From positions 63,041,253-63,105,252 of the forward strand of contig CM065297.1 in the NCBI GenBank assembly GCA_032871835.1: a stretch of 64,000 nt of DNA. Direction: 5' to 3'. This document shows positions 1-10,245 of the stretch, piece after piece. Below the pieces are notes generated by a model, which saw only the letters and a list, made by a program, of their open reading frames with translations, was not told the origin of the DNA and searched no databases. A program made the translations under genes and the position numbers. This stretch comes from Dipteronia dyeriana. Taxonomy: Eukaryota > Streptophyta > Magnoliopsida > Sapindales > Sapindaceae. How positions within the stretch are numbered: position 1 is the stretch's first letter; each line of letters starts with the position of its first letter.

Positions 1-774
1 CTCCCACCTCTTGTCAATACTTTCTTGCTCAACATTCCGAGGTCTCCCACCTCTTGTCGAGGCTTCCACTTGCTTAGCTATCCGAGTCCTCCTAACTCTA
101 GCTAAGACTTCCTTGCTTAATGATCCGAGGTCTCCTACCTCTTATCGAGACTTCCACTTGCTCAACAAATCGTAGGCCTCACACCTATTGTCAAGACTTC
201 CTTCTCACAAGGCATCTAAGTGATGATGAATGAAAAATGCAAACAAGCACGTAACATAGAAAATGATGATCAACAAATTCTATAGAAATTGCTAGACATA
301 TGCATGAATGCAAATAACAAATGTAGTCTAGTCAATCATGCATATTTAATCCATCTAGATCATGTAAAAAATGTTCAACATTAATTACAACCTAGATACA
401 TACATAGATATAAACTTGAATCATAAGATATGTTCAATTAATGCATGATCAAGTTTTGATCACATTTACAAAACATGTTCTAGAGCATATTATATTCATA
501 AAAGCAATCAAGCACTTGAATAGTTCAAAGAACAACACAACATGTATTATATAGAGAGATTGGCCAAAGAGAGCATAATACATGTGAGGAACTATTTTTC
601 ATAAAATCAATCAATCAAAGATCATCAAATAGTCCTAGATTCAAAGCTAGCACAATACAATCCCAAACATGTGAAAACATAGGCAAAATCAAAACCTAAT
701 TCAACATGTGAGATTTCAATTGAAACTCAATCTAGCTTTAAATGAGTTCAAAACTCAAATCAAAACAATCACAA

Positions 775-871
<97 letters not shown>

Positions 872-2030
872 AAGAAGAAAACCCAAGAAAATTGACCAAG
901 TTTTAAAAGAAAACTTTGAGAGAAAATCAATACCTTAGTTGATTTGGTACAGTCCCGTTTTTGTGAGTATTGACTCCAAAAACAGCAATAAAACTAACTC
1001 AAACCTTCATAGAAAAGGTGGAGAATGAATAGACAAACACTTTCAACTTTGAATCACATAGATCGGATTTCAAATGAAGAAGTTATAGTGTTTGGAAGGT
1101 GAGAAAATTTGGGAGAAAATTATGCACTCAAATTTTAAATCTCTTCGTGGAATGAAATGTGAGAGAGAAAGGAAATATAAAGAAGAGAGAACTAAAAAGT
1201 ATGAAAGGACCAAACTACCCCCTTTTGAGAATGCTTCACTGAGATGACGCATGGGCATCTTGGGGCAGCATGGATTTGTGGCCGAGATGGCCACGCGCCA
1301 TCTCAGGTAGTTGCCCAAATGATGGCTTATGCCATCGTACCTCTCCCTTGCGCTCCTCTCACTTTCTTCGACTGTTCTCCGGCCTCCAAACTCGTAATTC
1401 AATTCCGTTTGTAGATTACGAACCATAACTCTCTCACAGACAAGGAAATATAATTTACTCAACCTAGAAAATAAGAATTTGACTCGATATATGAATACGA
1501 AGACAATGTACGCAACATGACTGAAAAGTATCATATCTTTTGACTTAGAACTTGAAATTGAAAGTGTGAGTAACCAAAGTGTTTGGAACTCAATCAAGAA
1601 TGATTTAAGACTAAAACTAAGTTCAATATCCTTGTTTTACGAACATAAACACAAACACAATTCACACTAGAATGCAAACTATATAGACATAGTCTCTAAT
1701 CATGCATTTTCCAAAACATGTTACTTTCATACCAATGCATGAGCATTCAACTTTAAATGCGTGAATGTGTTATAAATCAGGCACAATGATATAGGGACAC
1801 GTATGAATGAATTGTGCATTTGTGCCTAAGCCTTGTAAGAGAAAGATAAGATCTTAATATACCATTGTAGAACCATATAACATCCTTTCTCTTTGAAGAC
1901 TTTGTACTTGCTTTGACTAGTTGTTATTTTTTCTTTGAAGCTTGAATCATCATGAACTAAGCAACTAAATCATTACAAGTAAACATCATTTTGATATGGA
2001 ATTAATACCAACATAATCTAAGACCTAATG
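1..2030 (-). mobile_element. Family E LTR, truncated by window edge
   Basis: This matches the LTRs of the two complete E elements (4949-7624 and 38537-41172) over its length, in reverse orientation. Its right end (…agacctaatg) corresponds to the LTR start TGTTAGGT with changes in the terminal bases. About 600 bp of the 3' part of the LTR lies left of the window. The sequence right of 2030 is not the internal polypurine tract seen beside other E 3' LTRs, so this is either a solo LTR or the 5' LTR of an element extending left. A ~175-codon open frame on the minus strand (1597-1070) runs in LTR sense; I do not regard it as a gene. Confidence 0.85.
776..869. repeat. Compound (CA)n(TA)n microsatellite
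   Basis: About 40 bp of CA repeat run straight into about 50 bp of TA repeat. At the same place the other E LTRs have only a short cacatatatatg core (for example near 32018 and 39937), so this is an expansion within this LTR copy. Confidence 0.95.
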
Positions 2031-3716
2031 AACCAAACTAGACTCAACTGACTTGAAACTTTTTGGAGATGTGAGAAAACATTTGGAAGTTAAAGATGGT
2101 GTTTGAGGGAGGTTTAAATATTGAAGAAGAACTGAAGAAACAGATTCCAGAAAGGGACCGCGGCGTGGACCACAGTGCAGACAAATCGTATGGATCACGG
2201 CATAGGGAACAATTGATTTCAGATGATTAAGAGCGGTGCAGACTGTGGCATAGACAAGAGGTGTAAACCAAGGTTTACTGAGCGGTCATTTCCAGGAGTA
2301 TTCCACAATGTAGGAAGCGGGGTGCACACCGCGACCCATACCGCATAAACGACATAATTACTGAGATCAGTAATGTTGTGCGAAAAAGGAAAGGTTCTCT
2401 TTCTGGAAGTTCTTGTGCTTATTGGAAAAGGAAAAAGAGTTTGTCTTCATGAAGAATAGGAAAGTCATTTACTTGAAGGAAAAATATTTCTCCTTAACAA
2501 GAAGACTTGTCATAAATAGGAAATAGTGTTTATATGAAACAAGTAATTCTTGCACGTTTAGGAGTAGGATTTCCTTTTAACTTAAACTCATATAACTAGT
2601 ATAAATAGACCTTGTAGTTAGGTTATTTTCTATGTAGTCAAAAGAAACACCATGTAACATCACAGAATAGTGAGATCCAAGTGAGATAAGGGATCTAAGG
2701 GGATATCAGTGGATCAAGTTAGAGATCCGTGAGTGATATTCAGGGGAGGCATGGGGGATATTGGGGGTTCTTGGTTAGGATCTTGTGAGCATTGTGAGCA
2801 TGGTTTGGAGTTGAGGTGTGAGAGAGAATCCTGGAGTATATGTTTGTAATAATTTATCATATAGTGAAACTTTCTCTGTCGTCCTGACGACCATTGTTTT
2901 TTCCTTTATTTAGGGTTTTTCATGTATATACTGTTTTGATATTGGTTTATTTTCTCTCATCTATTTTTCTGCTATTGATGTTATTAATTGCTATGAGTTT
3001 TGGATGTATATTAGGCATGGCAATTTCACGATCATCGGTTCAGAATCCCTAACAGTCCGGTGATATATCCTTCACACCTACACTAAAAAGTTACGGGTTC
3101 GAGTCCTTCTCATCCTAAAAAATCCCAATTTTATGTAATACTTTTAAAATACAATTGTTCTCTCTCTCAGAACAATTTTGAAAATGATTTTTTTTTTTAA
3201 ATTTACGGATATTGATTTTTTTAAAATTATTAGTTATTGTTTTTGAAATAAGTTTTTAAAATCTTCCATAATTTTTCCACTTAAACAACTATTTTATCCA
3301 TTTTAAAAAAATAATATTTGTCAAATGCATATTGCATTGCTTTCAAGTTAGAAAACACCATAAACATGTTACTATCATTTTAATTTTTTTTTTTAAAACG
3401 ATACCAAACACAAACACTGTATTTTCTTTCTTCTATAGGTTTGGTTGATACCATATCTACATATTTTCTTTTAAATTTATCAAGGTTACTTTTGTTAATA
3501 TGATAGCCAATACAAACACTGCTCAATAAATGTTGTCTTTTCCAATACAATTATGAAAATTATCTAAATAATGTAGACATTAAGAGACTTTAATTAACCA
3601 TCACCGTCTAATGTAATTTGGTGGTAAAAATGCTCGTATTGCTTGATAATATCTCAAGTTCGAGACATCGTAAAAAAGATAAAAGTTTTATTAAATCAGA
3701 TGTACAAATATGATTT
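2031..3716. other. Unassigned AT-rich region between LTR E and element A
   Basis: No convincing coding sequence. Positions 2150-2350 hold a cluster of CCGCGG/ACCGCG-type motifs like those in the Ty3-type LTR G2 (near 52300-52480), so an old LTR fragment is possible. Positions 2374-3054 look like a small LTR: TGTTGTG at the start, a TATAAATAG box at 2600, and an end at CCCTAACA. No matching target duplication is seen, so this is tentative. Two tRNA-like promoter-box remnants lie at 3055-3125 and 3610-3680. Confidence 0.4.
2600..2608 (+). promoter_or_regulatory. TATA box of a candidate small LTR
   Basis: TATAAATAG is followed about 40 bp later by a purine-rich, G-rich leader. It would be the core promoter if 2374-3054 is a solo LTR. 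Only the motif is seen; the role is inferred. Confidence 0.3.
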
Positions 3717-3830
3717 TGTTACGGTTCGAATTTTGAATAAAATTCAAGAGTCTTGTCTTTTCATTGAAAAATTGTGTCTCTTCATCAAGAGATGCAACTC
3801 TTCAAGCATTACATAAAATTTGATTTTAAT
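3717..3830 (+). repeat. Remnant of copia element A 5' LTR
   Basis: The run from TGTTACGG to the phrase with 'aagagatgcaactcttc' matches the better-preserved copy at 20655-20745. The rest of the LTR appears deleted: the sequence jumps to an AT-rich stretch before gag. The right boundary is approximate. Confidence 0.6.
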
Positions 3831-4079
3831 TGTCAACCAAATCGATTTGAGTCTAACCAATTTGATTATAGGATTAGAAAAATCTGAATGTGGATAAAAT
3901 TTGACATGCCAAACACAATGTTTAAAGTAATTTCTCTTCTCTTTTGGCATATTAATTCCAATTGAAAAATGGTTCCAAACAAGTTTGACCATTGTCAACC
4001 CAGTCAATTATTATGGTTGTTTGTTTGGAGCTTGCAATACACTTCTACATTTGTAAAAAGTATACAAATGGTGTATGAA

Positions 4080-4508
4080 ATGACTGATTCACAATCATCA
4101 ATAGCCATTAGTGGAATTCTAAAGAATTCTAACAATGAGAAGCCAAAGAAGTTAAAAGGGCCTTTTGACTTCAGGAGAAAGCAACAAAAGATGTTGTTTT
4201 ACTTAACAATCATGAACCTGACACATGTGGACAAAGAAGATGCTCCTAAGACTGAAGAGAATCTAATCACCAAAGAAACTATGATGATTCTTGATGCTTG
4301 GAAGTAGGCTGATTTCTTAGGCAGAAATTATATACTGAATTGTTTAGATGACAATCCATACGACATATATTATGCCTACAAAATTGTCAAGGAAGTATGG
4401 GAGTCATCTGAGAAGAAGGGTAGAACTGAAGATGTCGGTTTGAAGAAATTTGTAATAGGTAAATTTCTCAAGTTTAACACGGTTGACGCAAAATTTATGA
4501 TTAAACAG
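4080..4508 (+). pseudogene. Copia element A gag, N-terminal part
   Basis: Translation from ATG 4080 gives a Ty1/copia Gag N-terminus: a 'GPFDFRRKQQKMLFYLTIMN' segment, then 'EDAPKTEENL…DAWK', an in-frame stop at 4305-4307, and continuing 'FLGRNYILN', 'EVWESSEKK' and 'KKFVIGKFL'. These are hallmarks of the UBN2/retrotran_gag_2 family. The reading stops at 4508, where the G1 LTR is inserted, and resumes at 16697 in the middle of the same domain ('VEELQVLIHELHAEG'). Gag packages element RNA. The stop and the insertion make it non-functional. Confidence 0.85.
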
Positions 4509-4948
4509 TGATCGTGCCAAAATTGTTATATATTTTGGCCCTCATTTCCTTAACCTTTGTCATTTTCAGGAGTTTTTACGTCCCTTATGGCTCTTTATTT
4601 GTGTTTTTAGGTGATTAGACACATTCTGGATTATTGGGTAAAAGATGTGGTTTTGTGCGGAAAAATGTCAAAAATATGATGAAGTATAAAGGTCAGGTGC
4701 GCTGGTCATGTGCAGGTCATTACCCGCACACATTGAAATGAATTAAGACATCAGGTCAATGCGCAAGTCTAGACTCGCGCACAACCGTGCATTTGTCCGT
4801 GCATTTGCGAAAAACCGAGAGTTGCTAATCGAGCAAAAGGGAATTACACGGGTCACTAACCTCGCACTACCCGTGCATTTTGCGTGCCAAGACTGCCACA
4901 TTAACATTTTCAGCCCTATTTTGGAATCCCTATAAATATATCTAGTTC
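4509..4948 (+). mobile_element. Solo Ty3/Gypsy-type LTR G1, left segment
   Basis: Starts TGATCGTGCC directly after aacag (4504-4508). The other end is at 16696 (…CGGTCA), followed by agcag (16697-16701), a 5-bp target duplication with one mismatch. Joining the outer flanks restores the gag frame of element A. The segment contains GC-rich repeats of a GTGCATTTG-type motif (4690-4880) and a TATA box at 4931. Element E copy 1 is inserted at 4949. No internal sequence or second LTR is present, so this is a solo LTR of about 1.6 kb without its insert. Confidence 0.8.
4931..4938 (+). promoter_or_regulatory. TATA box in LTR G1
   Basis: TATAAATA lies in the middle of the reconstructed LTR, just 3' of the GC-rich motif cluster. 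This is a normal place for the U3 core promoter. Element E copy 1 is inserted only 11 bp downstream. Confidence 0.5.
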
Positions 4949-5725
4949 TGTTAAGTTTTAGTTTGTGTTGGCATTAATTCCATATAAAAATGATGTTTAC
5001 TTGTAATGATATTAGTTGTTTAGATTCATGATGATTCAAGCTTCAAAGAAGAAGGAACAACTAGTCAAAGCAAGTTCAAAGTTTTCAAAGAGATAGGATG
5101 CAATATGATTCTACAAAGGTAAACTAAGACCTTATCTTTCTCTTACAAGGCTTAGGCACACACACACAATTCATACATTTGTGCCCCTGCATCGTTGTGC
5201 ACCATTATAGGCACACACATAAAATTTATACATATGTGTCCCTACATCATTGTGCACCATGTATAACACATTCACACACTTGAAGATGAATGCTCATGCA
5301 TTGGTATGGAAATAACATGTTTTGGAAAATGTATGATTGAAGACTATCTCTATGTAGTTTGCATTCTAGTGTGAATTGTGTTTGTTTGTGTATATGTTTG
5401 TATAACATGGATATTAAACTTTAATTTAGTCTTAAATCATTCTTGATTGAGTTCCGATCATTTCGGTTACTCATACTATTGATTTCAAGTTCTAAGTCAA
5501 AAGATACTCCACTTAAAACTCATGTTGCATACATTGTCTTCGTCTTCATATATCGAATCGAATTATTATTTTCTGGGTATAGTATCTTATATTTCCATGT
5601 TCATGAGAGAGTTACAGTTAGTAATCCGCAAATAGATTCAAATTCCAAGTTCGGAGCCAGGAGAACGGTCGAAGAACGCTAAGGAAGGTCGAGGGAGAAA
5701 GAAGACAGCAGACATCTTCTTTCTC

Positions 5726-5788
5726 GAGATGGCGCGTGGGCATATCGGGGCAGAAGGCTTGCTACCCCGAGATGCCCCCACACCATCT
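5726..5788. promoter_or_regulatory. GC-rich imperfect hairpin in E LTR
   Basis: Arms of about 27 nt (starting GAGATGGCGCGTGGGCAT, ending CACACCATCT) pair around an 8-nt loop, aaggcttg. The same structure recurs at 13712-13775, 32401-32470, 40319-40390, 1240-1306, 19150-19220 and 44470-44540, in LTRs of families E and C. The location about 70 bp upstream of a TATA-like sequence suggests an upstream promoter element; that role is inferred. Confidence 0.6.
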
Positions 5789-6784
5789 AAGGTAGCAATC
5801 ATGCTTGGCTGGTTATTGCCCCTTTTGGTCATTTCATATGCCCAATTTTCCCTCTTCTTTATATTCCTCTTCCCTCTACCATTTCATTCTAAGATTAAAT
5901 TTAAACTTGTGTGCAGAAATTTTCTCTCTACATTTTCTCACCTTCCAAACACCATAGCTTCTTCATTTGAACTCCGATTTGAGTGATTAAAAGTTGAGAG
6001 TGTTTGTCTATTCATCCTCCATCATTTCTCTGAAGGTTTGAGTGAGTTTTATTGCTGTTTTTAGAGTCTAAACACACAAAAACGGGACTGCACCTAAATC
6101 AACTAAGGTATTGATTTTCTCTCAAAGTTTTCTTTTAAAACTTGGTCAATTTCCTTAGGTTTTCTTCTTCAACATATATATGTGTATTGTGAGTGTTTTG
6201 ATTTGAGTTTTGAACTCTTTTAAAGCTAGGTTGAGTTTTAATTGAAATCTTACATGTTGAGTTAGGTTTTGATTTTGCCTATGTTTTCACATGTTTGGGA
6301 TTGTATTGTGCTAGCTTTGATTCTAGGACTATTTGATGATCTTTGATTGATTGATTTTGTGAAAAATAGTTTATCACATGTATTAGGCTCTCTTGGCTGA
6401 ATTCTCACATTAATACATGTGCTTATGTTCTTTTGAGCTATTCATGTGTTTTGTTGAATCTATGTATAGGAATATGCTTTAGAACTTTATCTTGAATCTA
6501 AATGACTTTGTCATATGATTTTAGCATGTTTGTGGTTTATGTGATTTAAACTTGATTATGAGTTTATTGAACATATCTTGTGATTCAAGTTTTAGATCTA
6601 TGCATGTATCTAGGTTGTAATTAATGTTAAACATATCTTACATGATCTAGATGATTTAAACATGCAGGATTGACTAGACTACATTTGTTTTGCGCATTCA
6701 TGCTCATGTCTAGTATTTTCCATAGGATGTGTTGATCATAGCATTCTATGTTGCGTGCTTGTTTGCATTTTGCATTCATGATCA

Positions 6785-7125
6785 CCTAGATGCCTCGTGA
6801 GAAGGAAGTCTCAACAATAGGTGTGAGACCTATGTTGTTGAGCAAGAAAGTCGTGATAAGAGGTGTGGGATCTTGGATTGTCAAGCAAGGAAGTCTTGGC
6901 TAGAGTCGGGAGGACTCGGATAGTCGAGCAAGAAGTCTAACATAGGGTCGTAAGGATCCGGAAGGGTGAGCGATTTAGTCTTGACTAGAGTCGGGAGGAC
7001 TCGGATTGTTGAGAAAGAAGTCTTGCCTTGGGTCATGAGGATCCGGTAAGGTAAGCAATGAAGTCTTGACAAGAATTATAAGGCCTCGGATTGTTGAGCA
7101 TGAGGGCGGCATCTTCATGAGTAGG
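6785..7125 (+). repeat. Imperfect tandem-repeat array in the LTR
   Basis: Degenerate units of about 45-60 bp share AAGTCTTGACTAGAGTCGGGAGGACTCGGAT-like or GGGTCGTGAGGATCCGG-like cores separated by TTGAGCAAG. Homologous arrays lie at 14778-15110, 31070-31390, 38995-39325 and 1-205 (E), and at 18150-18410, 43345-43530 and 56400-56550 (C). Confidence 0.8.
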
Positions 7126-7434
7126 ATAAGAGGGTAGTTTCTCGGTGAAAGGGTCACTTCAGAGATTGTACTTGTCTTATCTACTAGTGGATTTTGTTTA
7201 CCGGTGGTTGCTAACCCTTGGATGTTTCCTCTTCGGAGGTTTACCACGTTATATCTTGTGTCAACTTTTCTCTATCCCTATCTCTATTATATTTGTATTT
7301 GTTATTTGAATACTATGGATAGAACTCTTTATGTAAGTTGACTTCCTGTCTATGATATAGATTGTGAATGTGATACAATTACTTGTTTGTATCACACTTT
7401 GTTTGTTTTATATATTGATTAAGTGTCTTTAATT

Positions 7435-7451
7435 GATATATATATATTGTG

Positions 7452-7502
<51 letters not shown>
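7435..7502. repeat. AT microsatellite in 5' LTR
   Basis: A TA run of about 60 bp. The 3' LTR of the same element (15418-15430) has only a short TATATATATATT, so the expansion happened after insertion. Confidence 0.9.
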
Positions 7503-7505
<3 letters not shown>

Positions 7506-7624
7506 GATACAAACAATCTAGAGGGACAAACTTTTGTTTGTTTCTAAGGGAGTCGAAAAAGGTATCTAACCTATTCACCCCCCTCTAGGTTAGTCTTGAG
7601 CATTTAACCATGTTTGTATTTTTA

Positions 7625-7637
7625 ATTGGTATTAGTG
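7625..7637 (+). other. Primer-binding site of E copy 1
   Basis: ATTGGTATTAGTG follows the LTR end. The second copy (38524-38536, minus strand) reads TTGGTATCAGAGC, the copia-type site complementary to the 3' end of initiator-Met tRNA. Copy 1 has mutated from that. Confidence 0.8.
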
Positions 7638-7707
7638 AAGGACACTGGATTACACTTAGTGAGAGTCCTGGTGATACATTCACGGTTTTTGCAAAGCTTT
7701 TGAAGTC

Positions 7708-9732
7708 ATGGGTTTACAAGATGATGTAATGGCGGAAGGAGCCTCAAATACTAGTCCACCATTACTTCGAGGCACTAACTATGGGTATTGGAAGTTGAGG
7801 ATGAAAGCCTACATCCTCTCTATTAATGAAAGGGCATGGATGGTAGTGGAAGAAATTTATAGTTCTCCTACCAAGGTTCAAGAGAATGGAACCATGATAC
7901 TCAAGCCAAGGAGTGAATGGACAACGAATGAGTTTGAGGTTGCTAAATGGCACCATCGTGCTATGAATGCCATCTTTGGAGGAGTTGATGGGCATCAATA
8001 CTCCTACATTCAAATCTTGAATCCGTAAAGGAAGCTTGGGATACTCTCCAAGTTACTAATGAAGGAACCTTAGCGGTGAAGAAATCGAGGCTTCAAATGT
8101 TGGCATCACAATTTGAAGGTTTAAGTATGGGTAAAGAAGAAAAGTTTGAAGACTTCCAATTCCGGCTTCTTAACATTGCTAACCAATGTCAAGCATTTGG
8201 AGTACCTATCTCAAAAGAGTGTTTAAATTGGAAAATCCTTAGGTCTTTTCCTAAGAGATTCAAATCAAAGGTGACGACCATTGAGGAAAGCAAGGATGTG
8301 GATAGTATGAACATTGATGAGTTGCTTGGGTCTCTCCAAACTTATAAGATGTGCTTGAAGCCGAAGATTAAGAGTAAGGGAATCACTCTCAATGCTATAG
8401 AGGAGGAGAGTGATGATGAAAATGAAGAGATGGCTCTTTTGGTTAGAAGGTTCAAGAAGTTTCTAAAGAAGAATGCCAAGCCTAAAGGCAAGTCTTCTAA
8501 GGAAAAGGGAGTTAAGAGAACATCATCTCCAAGGAATAAGAAGAATAGTCAAGCCATGAACAAGAAAGATGTTCAATGCTATAATTGTCATGGTTGCGGT
8601 CACTTTGCTAGTGAGTGCACCAAGAAGCCATCTAAGAAAGATAAGAAAGGCAAAATGTTGGCGGCTACTTGGAGTGATCATAACTCTAGGGACAATGAGA
8701 GCTCTAGTAGTGAGTCTTCAAGTGATGAAGAGTTGGTGAGCAACTTTGTAGCTCTAACGGCTTCTCATTCTCCACTAGATGTTGATGGTACAATATCTAT
8801 GAACAAGAACTTTGATGCAAATCATCATGGAAGCTCTAGTTCCATTCCTACTAATCTTGAGTTGTTGGAAAAGATAGAAAAGCTTGAAGAAGCTAGAGAT
8901 AATGCTCTAAGAGAGGTAGTTGAGAAGGATGATTTGATCAAGAAACAACTAGATGAGTTTGTGGTTGTCACTCGTAGACTTCTTGGTGAGAAAGGTGATA
9001 TTATGAAGAAGTTTAGAGAACTTGAAAAGATAAACCTTAGAAGGATAATGTGATATCTTCTTTGAAGAAGAGAGAACAAGAATTGATGGAAGAGATAGAC
9101 ATGGCTAAGGAGGCCATCAAGGACTTAGTGAATGATTCTGTAAGTGTGTCTAGTGTTAGGAATCTTGTTAACTCTCATAGCGGTGAAGATGACTTGGTAG
9201 TTGAAGAGGAGCTTTTGGAAGCACCACTTCCTACTCATTTTGATAAAGTCATGATTGATAAGAAACCACACAAGTAGAGAAGATCAAAAGCCAAGAAGAA
9301 GTTGGTGAACAAGGTATCTTTGTAAACTTCTAGTTAAGCTAGTTCAACTCCAAAAGGTACAATCTCATCTTTTATTCCAATTTGCCATTATTGCAACACA
9401 ATGGGTCACATTAAGCATAGGTGTTATAAATATATAGAAAAATGCAAATTAGGAAATGAATCTAGAGATAAGGAGATTAAACTTCAACTTGAACATGCTA
9501 AGGTCTTGAAAGTTGAGAAACATGATAATATTGCTAAGCATGAGAAGAAGTTGTGGAGTAGAAAGAATACTAATCTTTTTCAACTTGACAATGTATTAAT
9601 TATATTCTTGTTAATCAAGTCATTGAAGGACTTTACTCTAGATTTAACATTGTTGTCAAGGATGATATTGGAAATGTTTTTGTAGGTACACCCAAGAACA
9701 AGTAGTTCAAGGGTGAGTGCTCTTATCACTAA
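7708..9732 (+). pseudogene. E-family gag (two zinc knuckles, coiled coil)
   Basis: The start ATG at 7708 is 70 bp after the primer site. The N-terminal part ('PPLLRGTNYGYWKLRMKAYI', 'DTLQVTNEGTLAVKKSRLQM') is a copia Gag/UBN2 domain. A lysine-rich segment follows, then a CCHC knuckle (CYNCHGCGHFASEC, 8577-8618), a serine/acidic tract, a coiled coil (about 8850-9115), and a second knuckle CHYCNTMGHIKHRC (9379-9423, frame restored). Two knuckles flanking a coiled coil are typical of Sirevirus Gag. Compared with copy 2, a 1-bp deletion near 8012 causes a stop at 8028, another 1-bp deletion near 9040 ends the frame at 9053, and stop codons occur at 9275 and later. The end at 9732 is set by the shared GECSYH-stop. 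No protease follows. Confidence 0.85.
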
Positions 9733-10027
9733 TATAAGAAGCACATGTGAGATAGCTTTGAGACAATATATCAATTGTGTTAAGAATTCTTGCTTGCTAG
9801 CTTTGAATACTCCATGTATTGATATGAACTTGGTTATCTCACGTCATGGTTGTTATGATGCTCAAAACTTGTTGATTAACTTTAGAGAAGTTCTTTTGAT
9901 ATATGTGTTGATTGAGTTGAGATATTATGCTTTTTATACTCTTGTTGTGAAACATCGTCAACTTGGTGTCATAAGGACATTCAAGGCAAGAGTGCTCATA
10001 AAAAGGTGGAAGTATGATATTTGGTGA
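9713..10027 (+). CDS. Short conserved ORF (104 aa) downstream of E gag
   Basis: It starts inside the last codons of gag in another frame. An equally long, nearly identical frame occurs at 36474-36169 in copy 2. I recognise no domain; leucine-rich stretches are present but no clear membrane anchor. Conservation may only reflect recent common descent. It could be a small accessory protein or a chance frame in what was once pol territory. Confidence 0.25.
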   Translation: MSALITNIRSTCEIALRQYINCVKNSCLLALNTPCIDMNLVISRHGCYDAQNLLINFREVLLIYVLIELRYYAFYTLVVKHRQLGVIRTFKARVLIKRWKYDIW

Positions 10028-10245
10028 ATATAATGTGCAAAAAGGTATTTCTATACTCTAATGCATGTTTTTTTAGATATTCATCTTTGGACTCAATTTT
10101 TGATATACATCTCATAGCATGTCACAGTAGAGAATTTTGTATAGCATACATATGGTTCTCATTGACATTTGCTATTTTAGGATCTAATAGTGATATTGTT
10201 CACATTGATCTTAACTTTGATGATTGTTTGTGTGTAGTATATTGA
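10021..10245 (+). CDS. Short conserved ORF (74 aa), second of a pair
   Basis: Overlaps the previous frame by 7 bp. The counterpart in copy 2 is 36165-35941 with the same length. The product is hydrophobic (SLTFAILGSNSDIVHIDLNF region) with no recognised family. Functional status is unknown. Confidence 0.22.
   Translation: MVNIMCKKVFLYSNACFFRYSSLDSIFDIHLIACHSREFCIAYIWFSLTFAILGSNSDIVHIDLNFDDCLCVVY

Larger units (their letters stand above)
4949..7624 (+). repeat. 5' LTR of E copy 1
   Basis: Begins TGTTAAGTTTTAG and ends TGTATTTTTA (TTTTCA in other copies). By eye it is about 95% identical to the 3' LTR (12938-15551). In order it holds a repeat-rich ACACACAATTCATACAT region, a GC-rich hairpin (5726-5788), a TATA-like TTTATATT (near 5858), a 340-bp array of imperfect repeats (6785-7125), an AT microsatellite (7435-7502) and a pyrimidine tract CACCCCCCTCTAGG (7577-7590). 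Confidence 0.9.

Noticed and set aside
1..205. Regularly spaced repeats as a CRISPR array
   Set aside because: Units are imperfect, have no unique spacers, and lie inside eukaryotic LTRs that recur through the window.
3610..3680. A functional tRNA gene
   Set aside because: Only box-like words are present; no cloverleaf with a 7-bp acceptor stem can be drawn.
8076..9053. Longest open frame (325 aa) as a host gene
   Set aside because: CCHC knuckle, coiled coil and position between an LTR primer site and an LTR show it is element gag, and the second copy confirms frameshifts at both ends.
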